Source: Colletes latitarsis (Eukaryota > Arthropoda > Insecta > Hymenoptera > Colletidae). Taken from it: a stretch of 64,000 nucleotides of DNA. The stretch is taken from assembly GCF_051014445.1 (NCBI RefSeq), contig NW_027488377.1:5084001-5148000 (forward strand), written 5' to 3'. Each line of letters opens with the position of its first letter. The stretch's first letter is position 1. A program made the translations under genes and the position numbers. Under the pieces are notes generated by a model. That model was given only the letters and a program-made list of their open reading frames with translations, did no database searches and was not told the origin of the DNA. Below are positions 34,922 through 47,519 of this stretch, in pieces.

Positions 34922-37364
34922 AAATATCAATCGCAACCAGGATTAATTGATTGTTTCGGTGTGGTACAGCAATACTACGTGATACAGACCAGAAAAAGCC
35001 CTGGATCTGGCCAACAAGTATGCGAGAAATGCGAAAGTACGAGCCAGATGGGGGCAAATCACAGACCTAATCCAGACATAACCGGCGTTATCCTCTAAAA
35101 TATTAATCGCAACCAGCTTCTATTGACTGTTTCGGTGTGGTACCACAATACTACGTGGTCCAAGCCTGAAAAAGGCCACGATCTGGCCAACTAGTATGCG
35201 AGAAATGCGAAAGTACGAGCCAGATGGGGGCAAATCCCAGACCTAACCCAGACATAACCGCCGTTATCCTCTAAAATATTAAACGCAACCAGGTTTAATT
35301 GACTGTTTCGGTGTGGTACCACATCACTACGTGGTCCAAGCCAGAAAAAGGCCAGGATCTGGACAACAAGTATGCGAGAAATGCGAAAGTACGTGCCAGA
35401 TGAGGCCAAATCCCAGACCTAACCGAGACATAACCGGCGTTATCCTCTAAAATATTAATCGCAACCAGGTTTAATTGCCTGTTTCGGCGTGGTACCACAT
35501 TACTACGTGGTCCGGGCCAGAAAAAGGCCAGGATCTGGCCAATAAGTATGCGAGAAATGCGAAAGTACGAGCCAGATAAGGGCAAATACCAGACCTAACC
35601 CAGACATAACCGGCGTTATCCTCCAAAATATTAACCGCAACCAGGTTTAATTGACTGTTACGGTGTGGTACCGCATTACTACGTGATCCAAACCACAAAA
35701 AGCCCAGGATCTTGCCAACAAGTAGGCGGAAAATGCGAAGGTACGAGCCAGATGATTGCAAATACCAGAACTAACCCAGACATAACCAGCGTTATCCTCT
35801 AAAATATTAATCGCAACCAGGATTATTTGACTGTTTCGGTGTGGAACCACATTACGACGGGGTGCAAACCAGAAAATGCCCTGGATCTGGCCAACAAGTA
35901 TGCGAGAAATGCGAAAGTATGAGCCAGATGATTGCAAATACCAGAACTAACCCAGACATAACCAGCGTTATCCTCCGAAATATTAATCGCAACCAGGTTT
36001 AATTGACTGCTTCGGTGTGCTACCGCATTACTACGTGATCCAAACCAGAAAAAGCCCAGGATCTAGCCAACAAGTAGGCGAAATATGCGAAGGTACGAGC
36101 CAGATGAGGGCAAATCCCAGAACTAACCGTGACATAACCGGCGTTATCCTCCAAAATATTAATCGCAACCTGGTTTGATTGACTGTTACGGTGCGGTACC
36201 GCATTACGACGTGATCCAAACCAGAAAAAGCCCAGGATCTTGCCAACAAGTAGGCGGAAAATGCGAAAGTACGAGCCAGATGATTGCAAATACCAGAACT
36301 AACCCAGACATAACCAGCGTTATCCTCTAAAATATTAATCGCAACCAGGATTAATTGACTTTTTCGGTGTGGAGCCACATTACGACGGGATACAAACCAG
36401 AAAATGCCCTGGATCTGGCCAACAAGTATGCGAGAAATGCGAAAGTACGTGCCAGATGAGGCCAAATTCCAGACCTATCCGAAACATAACCGGCGTTATC
36501 CTCCGAAATATTAATCGCAACCAGGTTTAATTGACTGTCTCGGTGTGGAGCGTCATTGTTACGGGATACAAACCAGAAAAAGCTCAGGATCTAGCCAACA
36601 AGTAGGCGAAAAATGCGAAGGTACTAGACAGATGAGGGCAAATCCCAGAACTAACCGAGACATAAACGGCGTTATCCTCTAAAATATTAATCGCAACCAG
36701 GATTAATTGACTGTTCCGGTCTGGTACCGCATTAGTACGTGATCAAACCAGAAACAGCCCAGGATCTGGCCAATAAGTATGCGAGAAATGCGAAAGTACG
36801 AGCCAGATAAGGGCAAATACCAGACCTAACCCAGACATAACCGGCGTTATCCTCCAAAATATTATCCGCAACCAGGTTTAATTGACTGCTTCGGTGTGGA
36901 ACCACATTACGACGGGATCTAAACCACAACAAACCCAAGATCTGGAAAACAAGTATGCGAGAAATGCGAAAGTACGTGCCAGATGAGGCCAAATCCCAGA
37001 CCTAACCGAGACATAACCGGCGTTATCCTCTAAAATATTAATCGCAACCAGGTTTAATTGACTGTTTCAGTGTGGTACCAAATTACTACGTGGTCCAAGC
37101 CAGAAAAAAACCCAAAATCTGGCTAACAAGTACGCGAAAATTGCGAAAGTATGATCCAGATGATTGCAAATACCAGAACTAACCCAGCCATAACCAGCGT
37201 TATCCTCTGAAATATAAATCGCAACCAGGATTAATTGAATGTTTCGGCGTGGTACCACATTACTACGTGGTCCGGGCCAGAAAAAGGCCAGGATCTGGCC
37301 CACAAGAATGCGAAAAATGCGAAGGTACGAGCCAGATGAGGGCAAATCCCAGACCTAACCGTGA

Positions 37365-39651
37365 CATAACCGGCGTTATCCTCCAAAATATTAATCGCAA
37401 CCAGGTTTAATTGACTGTTACGGTGCAGTACCGCATTACTACGTGATCCAAACCAGAAAAAGCCCTGGATCTTGCCAACAAGTAGGCGGAAAATGCGAAA
37501 GTACGTGCCAGATGATGCCAAATTCCAGACCTAACCGAAACATAACCGGCGTTAACCTCTAAAATATTAATCGCATCCAGGTTTTATTGACTGTTTCAGT
37601 GTGGTACCGCATTACTACGTGATCCAAACCAGAAAAAGCCCAGGATCTAGCCAACAAGTAGGCGAAAAATGCGAAGGTACCAGCCAGATGAGGGCAAATC
37701 CCAGAACTAACCGTGACATAACCGGCGTTATCCTCCAAAATATTAATCGCAACCAGGTTTAATTGACTGTTACGGTGCAGTACCGCATTACTACGTGATC
37801 CAAACCACAAAAAGCCCAGGATCTTGCCAACAAGTAGGCGGAAAATGCGAAAGTACGTGCCAGATGAGGCCAAATTCCAGACCTAACCGAAACATAACCG
37901 GCGTTAACCTCTAAAATATTAATCGCATCCAGGTTTTATTGACTGTTTCAGTGTGGTACCAAATTACTACGTGGTCCATGCCAGAAAAAACCCAAGATCT
38001 GGCCAACAAGTGCGCGAAAATTGCGAAAGTATGATCCAGATGATTGCAAATACCAGAACTAACCCAGACATAACCAGCGTTAACCTCTAAAATATTAATC
38101 GCAACCAGGTTTAATTGACTGTTTCGGTGTGGTACCGCATTACTACGTGATCCAAACCAGGAAAAGGCCAGGATCTGGCCAACAGGTTTGCGAAAAATGC
38201 GAAAGTACGAGCCAGATGAGGGCAAATCCCAGACCTAACCGAGACATAACCGGCGTTATCCTCCAAAATATTCATCGCAACCAGGTTTAATTGACTGCAT
38301 CGGCGTGGAACTACATTACGACGGGATCCAAACCACAAAAAACCCAAGATCTGGACAACAAGTATGCGAGAAATGCGAAAGTACGTGCCAGATGAGGCCA
38401 AATCCCAGACCTAACCGAGACATAACCGGCGTTATCCTCTAAAATATTAATCGCAACCAGGATTAATTGACTGCATCGGTCTGGTACCGCATTAGTACGT
38501 GATCCAAGCCAGAAAAAGGCCGGGATCTGGCCAACAAGTATGCGAAAGTGCGAAAGTACGTGCCAGATAAGGGCAAATAACAGACCTAACCGAGACATAA
38601 CCGGCGTTATCCTCTAAAATATTTATCGCAACCAGGTTTAATTGACTGTTTCGGTGTGGTACCGCATTACTACGTGATCTAAACCAGGAAAAGGCCAGGA
38701 TCTGGCCAACAAGTAGGCGAACAATGCGAAGGTACTAGCCAGATGAGGGCAAATCCCAGAACTAACCGAGACATAACCGGCATTATCCTCTAAAATATTA
38801 ATCGCAACCAGGATTAATTGACTGTTTCGGTCTGGTACCGCATTAGTACGTGATCCAAGCCAGAAAAAGGCCGGGATCTGGCCAACAAGTAGGCGAACAA
38901 TGCGAAGGTACTAGCCAGATGAGGGCAAATCCCAGAACTAACCGAGACATAACCGGCATTATCCTCTAAAATATTAATCGCAACCAGGATTAATTGACTG
39001 TTTCGGTCTGGTACCGCATTAGTACGTGATCCAAGCCAGAAAAAGGCCGGGATCTGGCCAACAAGTATGCGAAAAATGCGAAAGTACGAGCCAGATGAGG
39101 GCAAATCCCAGACCTAGCCGAGACATAACCGGCGTTATCCTCCAAAATATTCATCGCAACCAGGTTTAATTGACTGCTTCGGTGTGGAACCACATTACGA
39201 CGGGATCCATACCACAAAAAACCAAAGATCTGGCCAACGAGAACGCGAAAATTGCGAAAGTATGAGCCAGATGATTGCAAATACCAGAACTAACCCAGAC
39301 ATAACCAGCGTTATCCTCTAAAATATTAATCGCAACCAGGTTTAAATGTCTGTTTCGGTGTGGTACCACATCACTCCGTGATCTAAACCAGGAAAAGGCC
39401 AGGATCTGGCCAACAAGTAGGCGAAAAATGCGAAGGTACTAGCCAGATGAGGGCAAATCCCAGAACTAACCCAGACATAACCAGCGTTAACCTCTAAAAT
39501 ATTAATCGCAACCAGGTTTAATTGACTGTTTCGGTGTGGTACCGCATTACTACGTGATCCAAACCAGGAAAAGGCCAGGATCTGGCCAACAGGTTTGCGA
39601 AAAATGCGAAAGTACGAGCCAGATGAGGGCAAATCCCAGACCTAACCGAGA
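37365..39651. repeat. 13-monomer tandem duplication, copy 1 (~2288 bp)
   Basis: It matches 39652-41939 at +2287, changing to +2288 after a 1-bp insertion in copy 2 (AAATCCCCAG at about 40336). Shared private markers are GTTACGGTGCAGTACC (37417), ATCGCATCCAGGTTTTATTG (37571), CAACAGGTTTGCG, GACTGCATCGGCGTGG and TGCGAAAGTGCG (1-bp deletion). Boundaries are approximate to about 20 bp. The segment 38650-39040 differs from its partner. It holds two near-exact copies of one monomer, marked by CCGGCATTATCC. Confidence 0.88.
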
Positions 39652-41939
39652 CATAACCGGCGTTATCCTCCAAAATATTAATCGCAACCAGGTTTAATTG
39701 ACTGTTACGGTGCAGTACCGCATTACTACGTGATCCAAACCAGAAAAAGCCCAGGATCTTGCCAACAAGTAGGCGGAAAATGCGAAAGTACGTGCCAGAT
39801 GATGCCAAATTCCAGACCTAACCGAAACATAACCGGCGTTAACCTCTAAAATATTAATCGCATCCAGGTTTTATTGACTGTTTCAGTGTGGTACCGCATT
39901 ACTACGTGATCCAAACCAGAAAAAGCCCAGGATCTAGCCAACAAGTAGGCGAAAAATGCGAAGGTACCAGCCAGATGAGGGCAAATCCCAGAACTAACCG
40001 TGACATAACCGGCGTTATCCTCCAAAATATTAATCGCAACCAGGTTTAATTGACTGTTACGGTGCAGTACCGCATTACTACGTGATCCAAACCAGAAAAA
40101 GCCCAGGATCTTGCCAACAAGTAGGCGGAAAATGCGAAAGTACGTGCCAGATGAGGCCAAATTCCAGACCTAACCGAAACATAACCGGCGTTAACCTCTA
40201 AAATATTAATCGCATCCAGGTTTTATTGACTGTTTCAGTGTGGTACCAAATTACTACGTGGTCCATGCCAGAAAAAACCCAAGATCTGGCCAACAAGTGC
40301 GCGAAAATTGCGAAAGTATGATCCAGATGATTGCAAATCCCCAGAACTAACCCAGACATAACCAGCGTTAACCTCTAAAATATTAATCGCAACCAGGTTT
40401 AATTGACTGTTTCGGTGTGGTACCGCATTACTACGTGATCCAAACCAGGAAAAGGCCAGGATCTGGCCAACAGGTTTGCGAAAAATGCGAAAGTACGAGC
40501 CAGATGAGGGCAAATCCCAGACCTAACCGAGACATAACCGGCGTTATCCTCCAAAATATTCATCGCAACCAGGTTTAATTGACTGCATCGGCGTGGAACT
40601 ACATTACGACGGGATCCAAACCACAAAAAACCCAAGATCTGGACAACAAGTATGCGAGAAATGCGAAAGTACGTGCCAGATGAGGCCAAATCCCAGACCT
40701 AACCGAGACATAACCGGCGTTATCCTCTAAAATATTAATCGCAACCAGGATTAATTGACTGCTTCGGTCTGGTACCGCATTAGTACGTGATCCAAGCCAG
40801 AAAAAGGCCGGGATCTGGCCAACAAGTATGCGAAAGTGCGAAAGTACGTGCCAGATAAGGGCAAATAACAGACCTAACCGAGACATAACCGGCGTTATCC
40901 TCTAAAATATTTATCGCAACCAGGTTTAATTGACTGCTTCGGTGCGGTACCGCATTACGACGGGATACAAACCAGAAAATGCCCTGGATCTGGCCAACAA
41001 GTATGCGAGAAATGCGAAAGTACGAGCCAGATGGGGGCTAATCCCAGACCTAACCCAGACATATCCGGCGTTATCCTCTAAAATATTAATCGCAACCAGC
41101 TTCCATTGACAGTTTCAGTGTGGTACCACATTACTACGTGGTCCAAGCCGGAAAAAAGGCTCGATCTGGCCAACGAGTATGCGAAAAATGGGAAAGTACG
41201 AGCCAGATGAGGGCAAATACCAGACCTAACCCAGACATAACCGGCGTTATCCTCTAAAATATTAATCGGAACCAGGTTTAATTAACTGTTTCAGTGTGGT
41301 ACCAAATTACTACGTGGTCCAAGCCAGAAAAAGGCCACGATCTGGCCAACAAGTATGCGAAAAATGCGAAAGTACGAGCCAGATGAGGGCAAATCCCAGA
41401 CCTAGCCGAGACATAACCGGCGTTATCCTCCAAAATATTCATCGCAACCAGGTTTAATTGACTGCTTCGGTGTGGAACCACATTACGACGGGATCCATAC
41501 CACAAAAAACCAAAGATCTGGCCAACGAGTACGCGAAAATTGCGAAAGTATGAGCCAGATGATTGCAAATACCAGAACTAACCCAGACATAACCAGCGTT
41601 ATCCTCTAAAATATTAATCGCAACCAGGTTTAAATGTCTGTTTCGGTGTGGTACCACATCACTCCGTGATCTAAACCAGGAAAAGGCCAGGATCTGGCCA
41701 ACAAGTAGGCGAAAAATGCGAAGGTACTAGCCAGATGAGGGCAAATCCCAGAACTAACCCAGACATAACCAGCGTTAACCTCTAAAATATTAATCGCAAC
41801 CAGGTTTAATTGACTGTTTCGGTGTGGTACCGCATTACTACGTGATCCAAACCAGGAAAAGGCCAGGATCTGGCCAACAGGTTTGCGAAAAATGCGATGG
41901 TACGAGCCAGATGAAGGCAAATCCCAGACCTAACCGAGA
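39652..41939. repeat. 13-monomer tandem duplication, copy 2 (~2288 bp)
   Basis: Direct neighbour of copy 1. Between about 40938 and 41328 it carries other monomers at the same total length: GGTGCGGTACCGCATTACGAC, GATGGGGGCTAATCCC, CATATCCGGCG and CAGCTTCCATTGACAG. Equal length with different content points to replacement (conversion) and not to a gain or loss. Part of this tract recurs at 42173-42450, 1232 bp (7 monomers) away. Confidence 0.87.
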
Positions 41940-44900
41940 CATAACCGGCGTTATCCTCTAAAATATTAATCGCAACCAGGATTAATTGACTGTTTCGGTT
42001 TGCTACCGCATTAGTACGTGTTCCAAGCCAGAAAAAGTCCGGGATCTGGCCAACAAGTATGCGAAAAATGCGAAAGTACGAACCAGATCAGGGCAAATAA
42101 CAGACCTAACAGAGACATAACCGGCGTTATCCTCTAAAATATTTATCGCAACCAGGTTTAATAAACTGTTACGGTGCGGTACCGCATTACGACGGGATAC
42201 AAACCAGAAAATGCCCTGGATCTGGCCAACAAGTATGCGAGAAATGCGAAAGTACGAGCCAGATGGGGGCTAATCCCAGACCTAACCCAGACATATCCGG
42301 CGTTATCCTCTAAAATATTAATCGCAACCAGCTTCCATTGACAGTTTCAGTGTGGTACCACATTACTACGTGGTCCAAGCCGGAAAAAAGGCTCGATCTG
42401 GCCAACGAGTATGCGAAAAATGGGAAAGTACGAGCCAGATGAGGGCAAATCCCAGACCTAACCGAGACATAACCGGCGTTATCCTCCAAAATATTCATCG
42501 CAACCAGGTTTAATTGACTGCTTCGGTGTGGAACCACATTACGACGGGATCCAAACCACAAAAAACCCAAGATCTGGCCAACGAGTACGCGAAAATTGCG
42601 AAAGTATGAGCCAGATGATTGCAAATACCAGAACTAACCCAGATATAACCAGCGTTATCCTCTAAAATATTAATCGCAACCAGGTTTAAATGACTGTTTC
42701 GGTGTGGTACCACATCACTCCGTGATCTAAACCAGGAAAAGGCCAGGATCTGGCCAACAAGTAGGCGAAAAATGCGAAGGGACTAGCCAGATGAGGGCAA
42801 ATCCCAGAACTAACCGAGACATAACCGGCGTTATCCTCTAAAATATTAATCGCAACCAGGATTAATTGACTGTTTCGGTCTGGTACCGCATTAGTACGTG
42901 ATCCAAGCCAGAAAAAGGCCAGGATCTGGCCAACAAGTATGCGAAACATGCGAAAGTACGAGCCAGATGTGGGCAAATCCCAAACTTAACCGAGACATAA
43001 CCGGCGTTATCCTCCAAAATATTCATCGCAACCAGGTTTAATTGACTGCTTCGGTGTGGAACCACATTACGACGGGATCCATACCACAAAAAACCAAAGA
43101 TCTGGCCAACGAGTACGCGAAAATTGCGAAAGTATGAGCCAGATGATTGCAAATACCAGACCTAACCCAGACATAACCGGCGTTATCCTCCAAAATATTA
43201 ATTGGAACCAGGTTTAATTAACTGTTTCAGTGTGGTACCACAATACTACGTGGTCCAAGTCGGAAAAAGGCCACGATCTGGCCAACAAGTATGCGAAAAA
43301 TGCGAAAGTATGAGCCAGATGATTGCAAATACCAGAACTAACCCAGACATAACCAGCGTTATCCTCTAAAATATTAATCGCAACCAGGTTTAAATGACTG
43401 TTTCGGTGTGGAACCACATCACTACGTGATCTAAACCAGGAAAAGGCCAGGATCTGGCCAACAAGTAGGCGAAAAATGCGAAGGTACTAGCAAGGTGAGG
43501 GCAAATCCCAGAACTAACCGAGACATAACCGGCGTTATCCTCTAAAATATTAATCGCAACCAGGATTAATTGTCTGTTTCGGTCTGGTACCGCATTAGTA
43601 CGTGATCCAAGCCAGAAAAAGGCCGGGATCTGGCCAACAAGTATGCGAAAAATGCGAAAGTACTAGCCAGATGAGGGCAAATCCCAGAACTAACCGAGAC
43701 ATAACCGGCGTTGTCCTCTAAAATATTAATCGCAACCAGGATTAATTGACTGCTTCGGTCTGGTACCGCATTAGTACGTGATCCAAGCCAGAAAAAGGCC
43801 GGGATCTGGCCAACAAGTATGCGAAAGTGCGAAAGTACGTGCCAGATGAGGGCAAATAACAGACCTAACCGAGACATAACCGGCGTTATCCTCTAAAATA
43901 TTTATCGCAACCAGGTTTAATTGACTGTTTCGGTGTGGTACCGCATTACTACGTGATCTAAACCAGGAAAAGGCCAGGATCTGGCCAACAAGTAGGCGAA
44001 CAATGCGAAGGCACTAGCCAGATGAGGGCAAATCCCAGAACTAACCGAGACATAACCGGCATTATCCTCTAAAATATTAATCGCAACCAGGATTAATTGA
44101 CTGTTTCGGTCTGGTACCGCATTAGTACGTGATCCAAGCCAGAAAAAGGCCGGGATCTGGCCAACAAGTATGCGAAAAATGCGAAAGTACGAGCCAGATG
44201 AGGGCAAATACCAGACCTAACCCAGACATAACCGGCGTTATCCTCTAAAATATTAATCGGAACCAGGTTTAATTAACTGTTTCAGTGTGGTACCAAATTA
44301 CTACGTGGTCCAAGCCAGAAAAAGGCCACGATCTGGCCAACAAGTATGCGAAAAATGCGAAAGAACGAGCCAGATGAGGGCAAATCCCAGACCTAGCCTA
44401 GACATAACCGGCGTTATCCTCCAAAATATTCATCGCAACCAGGTTTAATTGACTGCTTCGGTGTGGAACCACATTACGACGGGATCCATACCACAAAAAA
44501 CCAAAGATCTGGCCAACGAGTACGCGAAAATTGCGAAAGTATGAGCCAGATGATTGCAAATACCAGAACTAACCCAGACATAACCAGCGTTATCCTCTAA
44601 AATATTAATAGCAACCAGGTTTAAATGACTGTTTCGGTGTGGTACCACATCACTCCGTGATATAAACCAGGAAAAGGCCAGGATCTGGCCAACAAGTAGG
44701 CGAAAAATGCGAAGGTACTAGCCAGGTGAGGGCAAATCCCAGAACTATCCGAGACATAACCGGCGTTATCCTCTAAAATATTAATCGCAACCAGGATTAA
44801 TTGACTGTTTCGGTCTGGTACCGCATTAGTACGTGATCAAAGCCAGAAAAAGGCCGTGATCTGGCTAACAAGTGTGCGAAAAATGCGAAGGTACTAGCCA

Positions 44901-47519
44901 GATGAGGGCAAATCCCAGAACTAACCGAGACATAACCGGCGTTATCCTCTAAAATATTAATCGCAACCAGGATTAATTGACTGTTTCGGTCTGGTACCGC
45001 ATTAGTACGTGATCCAAGCCAGATGAAGGTCGGGATCTGGCCAACAAGTATGCGAAAAATGCGAAGGTACTAGCCAGATGGGGGCAAATCCCAGAACTAA
45101 CCGAGACATAACCGGCGTTATCCTCTAAAATATTAATCGCAACCAGGATTAATTGACTGTTTCGGTCTGGTACCGCATTAGTACGTGATCCAAGCCAGAT
45201 GAAGGCTGGGATCTGGCCAACAAGTATGCGAAAAATGCGAAAGTACGAGCCAGATGAGGGCAAATAACAGACCTAACCGAGACATAACCGGCGTTATCCT
45301 CTAAAATATTCATCGCAACCAGGTTTAATTGACTGTTTCGGTGTGGTACCGCATTACTACGTGATCTAAACCAGGAAAAGGCCAGGATCTGGCCAACAAG
45401 TAGGCGAACAATGCGAAGGTACCAGCCAGATGAGGGCAAATCCCAGAACTATCCGAGACATAACCGGCGTTATCCTCTAAAATATTAATCGCATCGAGGA
45501 TTAATTGACTGTTTCGGTCTGGTACCGCATTAGTACGTGATCCAAGCCAGAAAAAGGCCGGGATCTGGCCAACAACTATGGGAAAAATGCGAAAGTACGA
45601 GCCAGATGAGGGCAAATACCAGACCTAACCCAGACATACCGGCGTTATCCTCTAAAATATTAATCGGAACCAGGTTTAAATAACTGTTTCAGTGTGGTAC
45701 GAAATTACTACGTGGTCCAAGCCAGAAAAAGGCCAGGATCTGGCCAACAAGTATGCGAAACATGCGAAAGTACGAGCCAGATGTGGGCAAATCCCAAACT
45801 TAACCGAGACATAACCAGCGTTATCCTCTGAAATATTAATCGCAACCAGGTTTAATTGACTGCTTCGGTGTGGTACCGCATTAGTACGTGATCCAAGCCA
45901 GAAAAAGGCCGGGATCTGGCCAACAAGTATGCGAAAAATGCGAAGGTACGAGCCAGATGAGGGCAAATAACAGACCTAACCGAGACATAACCGGCGTTAT
46001 CCTCTAAAATATTTATCGCAACCAGGTTTAATTGACTGTTTCAGTGTGGTACCGCATTAGTACGTGATCCAAGCCAGAAAAAGGCCGGGATCTGGCCAAC
46101 AAGTATGCGAAAAATGCGAAGGTACGAGCCAGATGAGGGCAAATACCAGACCTAACCCAGACATAACCGGCGTTATCCTCCAAAATATTAATTGGAACCA
46201 GGTTTAATTAACTGTTTCAGTGTGGTACCAAATTACTACGTGGTCCAAGCCAGAAAAAGGCCACGATCTGGCCAACAAGTATGCGAAAAATGCGAAAGTA
46301 TGAGCCAGATGATTGCAAATACCAGAACTAACCCAGACATAACCAGCGTTATCCTCTAAAATATTAATCGCAACCAGGTTTAAATGACTGTTTCGGTGTG
46401 GTACCACATCACTACGTGATCTAAACCAGGAAAAGGCCAGGATCTGGCCATCAAGTAGGCGAAAAATGCGAAGGTACTAGCAAGGTGAGGGCAAATCCCA
46501 GAACTAACCGAGACATAACCGGCGTTATCCTCTAAAATATTAATCGCAACCAGGATTAATTGACTGTTTCGGTCTGGTACCGCATTAGTACGTGATCAAA
46601 GCCAGAAAAAGGCCGGGATCTGGCCAACAAGTATGCGAAAAATGCGAAAGTACGAGCCAGATGAGGGCAAATAGCAGACCTAACCGAGACATAACCGGCG
46701 TTATCCTCCAAAATATTTATCGCAACCAGGTTTAATTTACTGTTTCGGTGTGGTACCGCATTACTACGTGATCTAAACCAGGAAAAGGCCGGGATCTGGC
46801 CAACAAGTAGGCGAACAATGCGAAGGTACTAGCCAGATGAGGGCAAATCCCAGAACTAACCAAGACATAACCGGCGTTATCCTCTAAAATATTAATCTCA
46901 ACCAGGATTAATTGACTCTTTCGGTCTTATACCGCATCAGAACGTGATCCAAGCCAGAAAAAGGCCGGGATCTGGCCAACAAGTATGCGAAAAATGCGAA
47001 GGTACTAGCCAGATGAGGGCAAATCCCAGAACTAACCGAGACATAACCGGCGTTGTCCTCTAAAATATTAATCGGAACCAGGTTTAATTAACTGTTTCAG
47101 TGTGGTACCAAATTACTACGTGGTCCAAGCCAGAAAAAGGCCACGATCTGGCCAACAAGTATGCGAAAAATGAGAAAGTGCGAGCCAGATGAGGGCAAAT
47201 AGCAGACCTAACCGAGACATAACCGGCGTTATCCTCTAAACTATTAATCGCAACCAGGATTAATTGACTGTTACGGTGTGGTACCGCATTACTACGTGGT
47301 CCAAACCAGAAAAAGCCCAGGATCTTGCCAACAAGTAGGCGAAAAATGCGAAGGTACGTGCCAGATGATTGCAAATACCAGAACTAACCCAGACATAACC
47401 AGCGTTATCCGCTAAAATATTAATCGCAACCTGGATTAATTGACTGTTTCGGTGTGGAACCACATTATGACGGGATACAAACCAGAAAAAGCCCTGGATC
47501 TGGCCAACAAGTATGCGTG
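41940..47519. repeat. Mosaic of right-hand monomer types
   Basis: GGTCTGGTACCGCATTAGTACG monomers with GGCCGGGATCTGG alternate irregularly with ATTCATCGCAACC / GGAACCACATTACGACGGG / GCGAAAATTGCG monomers (about 42492, 43021, 44427), with CACATCACTCCGTG monomers, and with GGTTTAATTAACTG monomers. A 505-bp stretch 43151-43655 matches 46141-46645 at +2990 bp (17 monomers). Two neighbouring monomers near 45022 and 45198 share the private CAGATGAAGG. The donor-like stretch 45465-45965 lies here. Confidence 0.83.
45465..45965. repeat. ~500-bp stretch identical to 32271-32771
   Basis: It has the same sequence as part of the 702-bp insertion, 13194 bp (75 monomers minus 6 bp) away. Its monomer types match its surroundings here and not those at 32 kb, so this neighbourhood is the likelier source. 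The match ends where this copy reads AAATAACAGACC and the 32-kb copy reads AAATACCAGACC. Confidence 0.87.

Larger units (their letters stand above)
28641..37364. repeat. Subfamily II region with 14-monomer duplication and mosaic tail
   Basis: The region is dominated by AATCGCCTGTTTCGGCGTGG monomers, GGAGCTTCATTATTACGGG monomers, GGTCTGGTACCGC monomers with GTGATCAAACC (1-bp deletion) and GTGGTCCGAGCCAGCAAAAGG monomers. A stretch at 20525-21682 matches 29466-30623 at an offset of 8941 bp, so part of it derives from the preceding region or shares its source. From 35.1 to 37.4 kb the order is a mosaic of types seen near 21-22 kb, with no clear large duplication. Confidence 0.83.
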
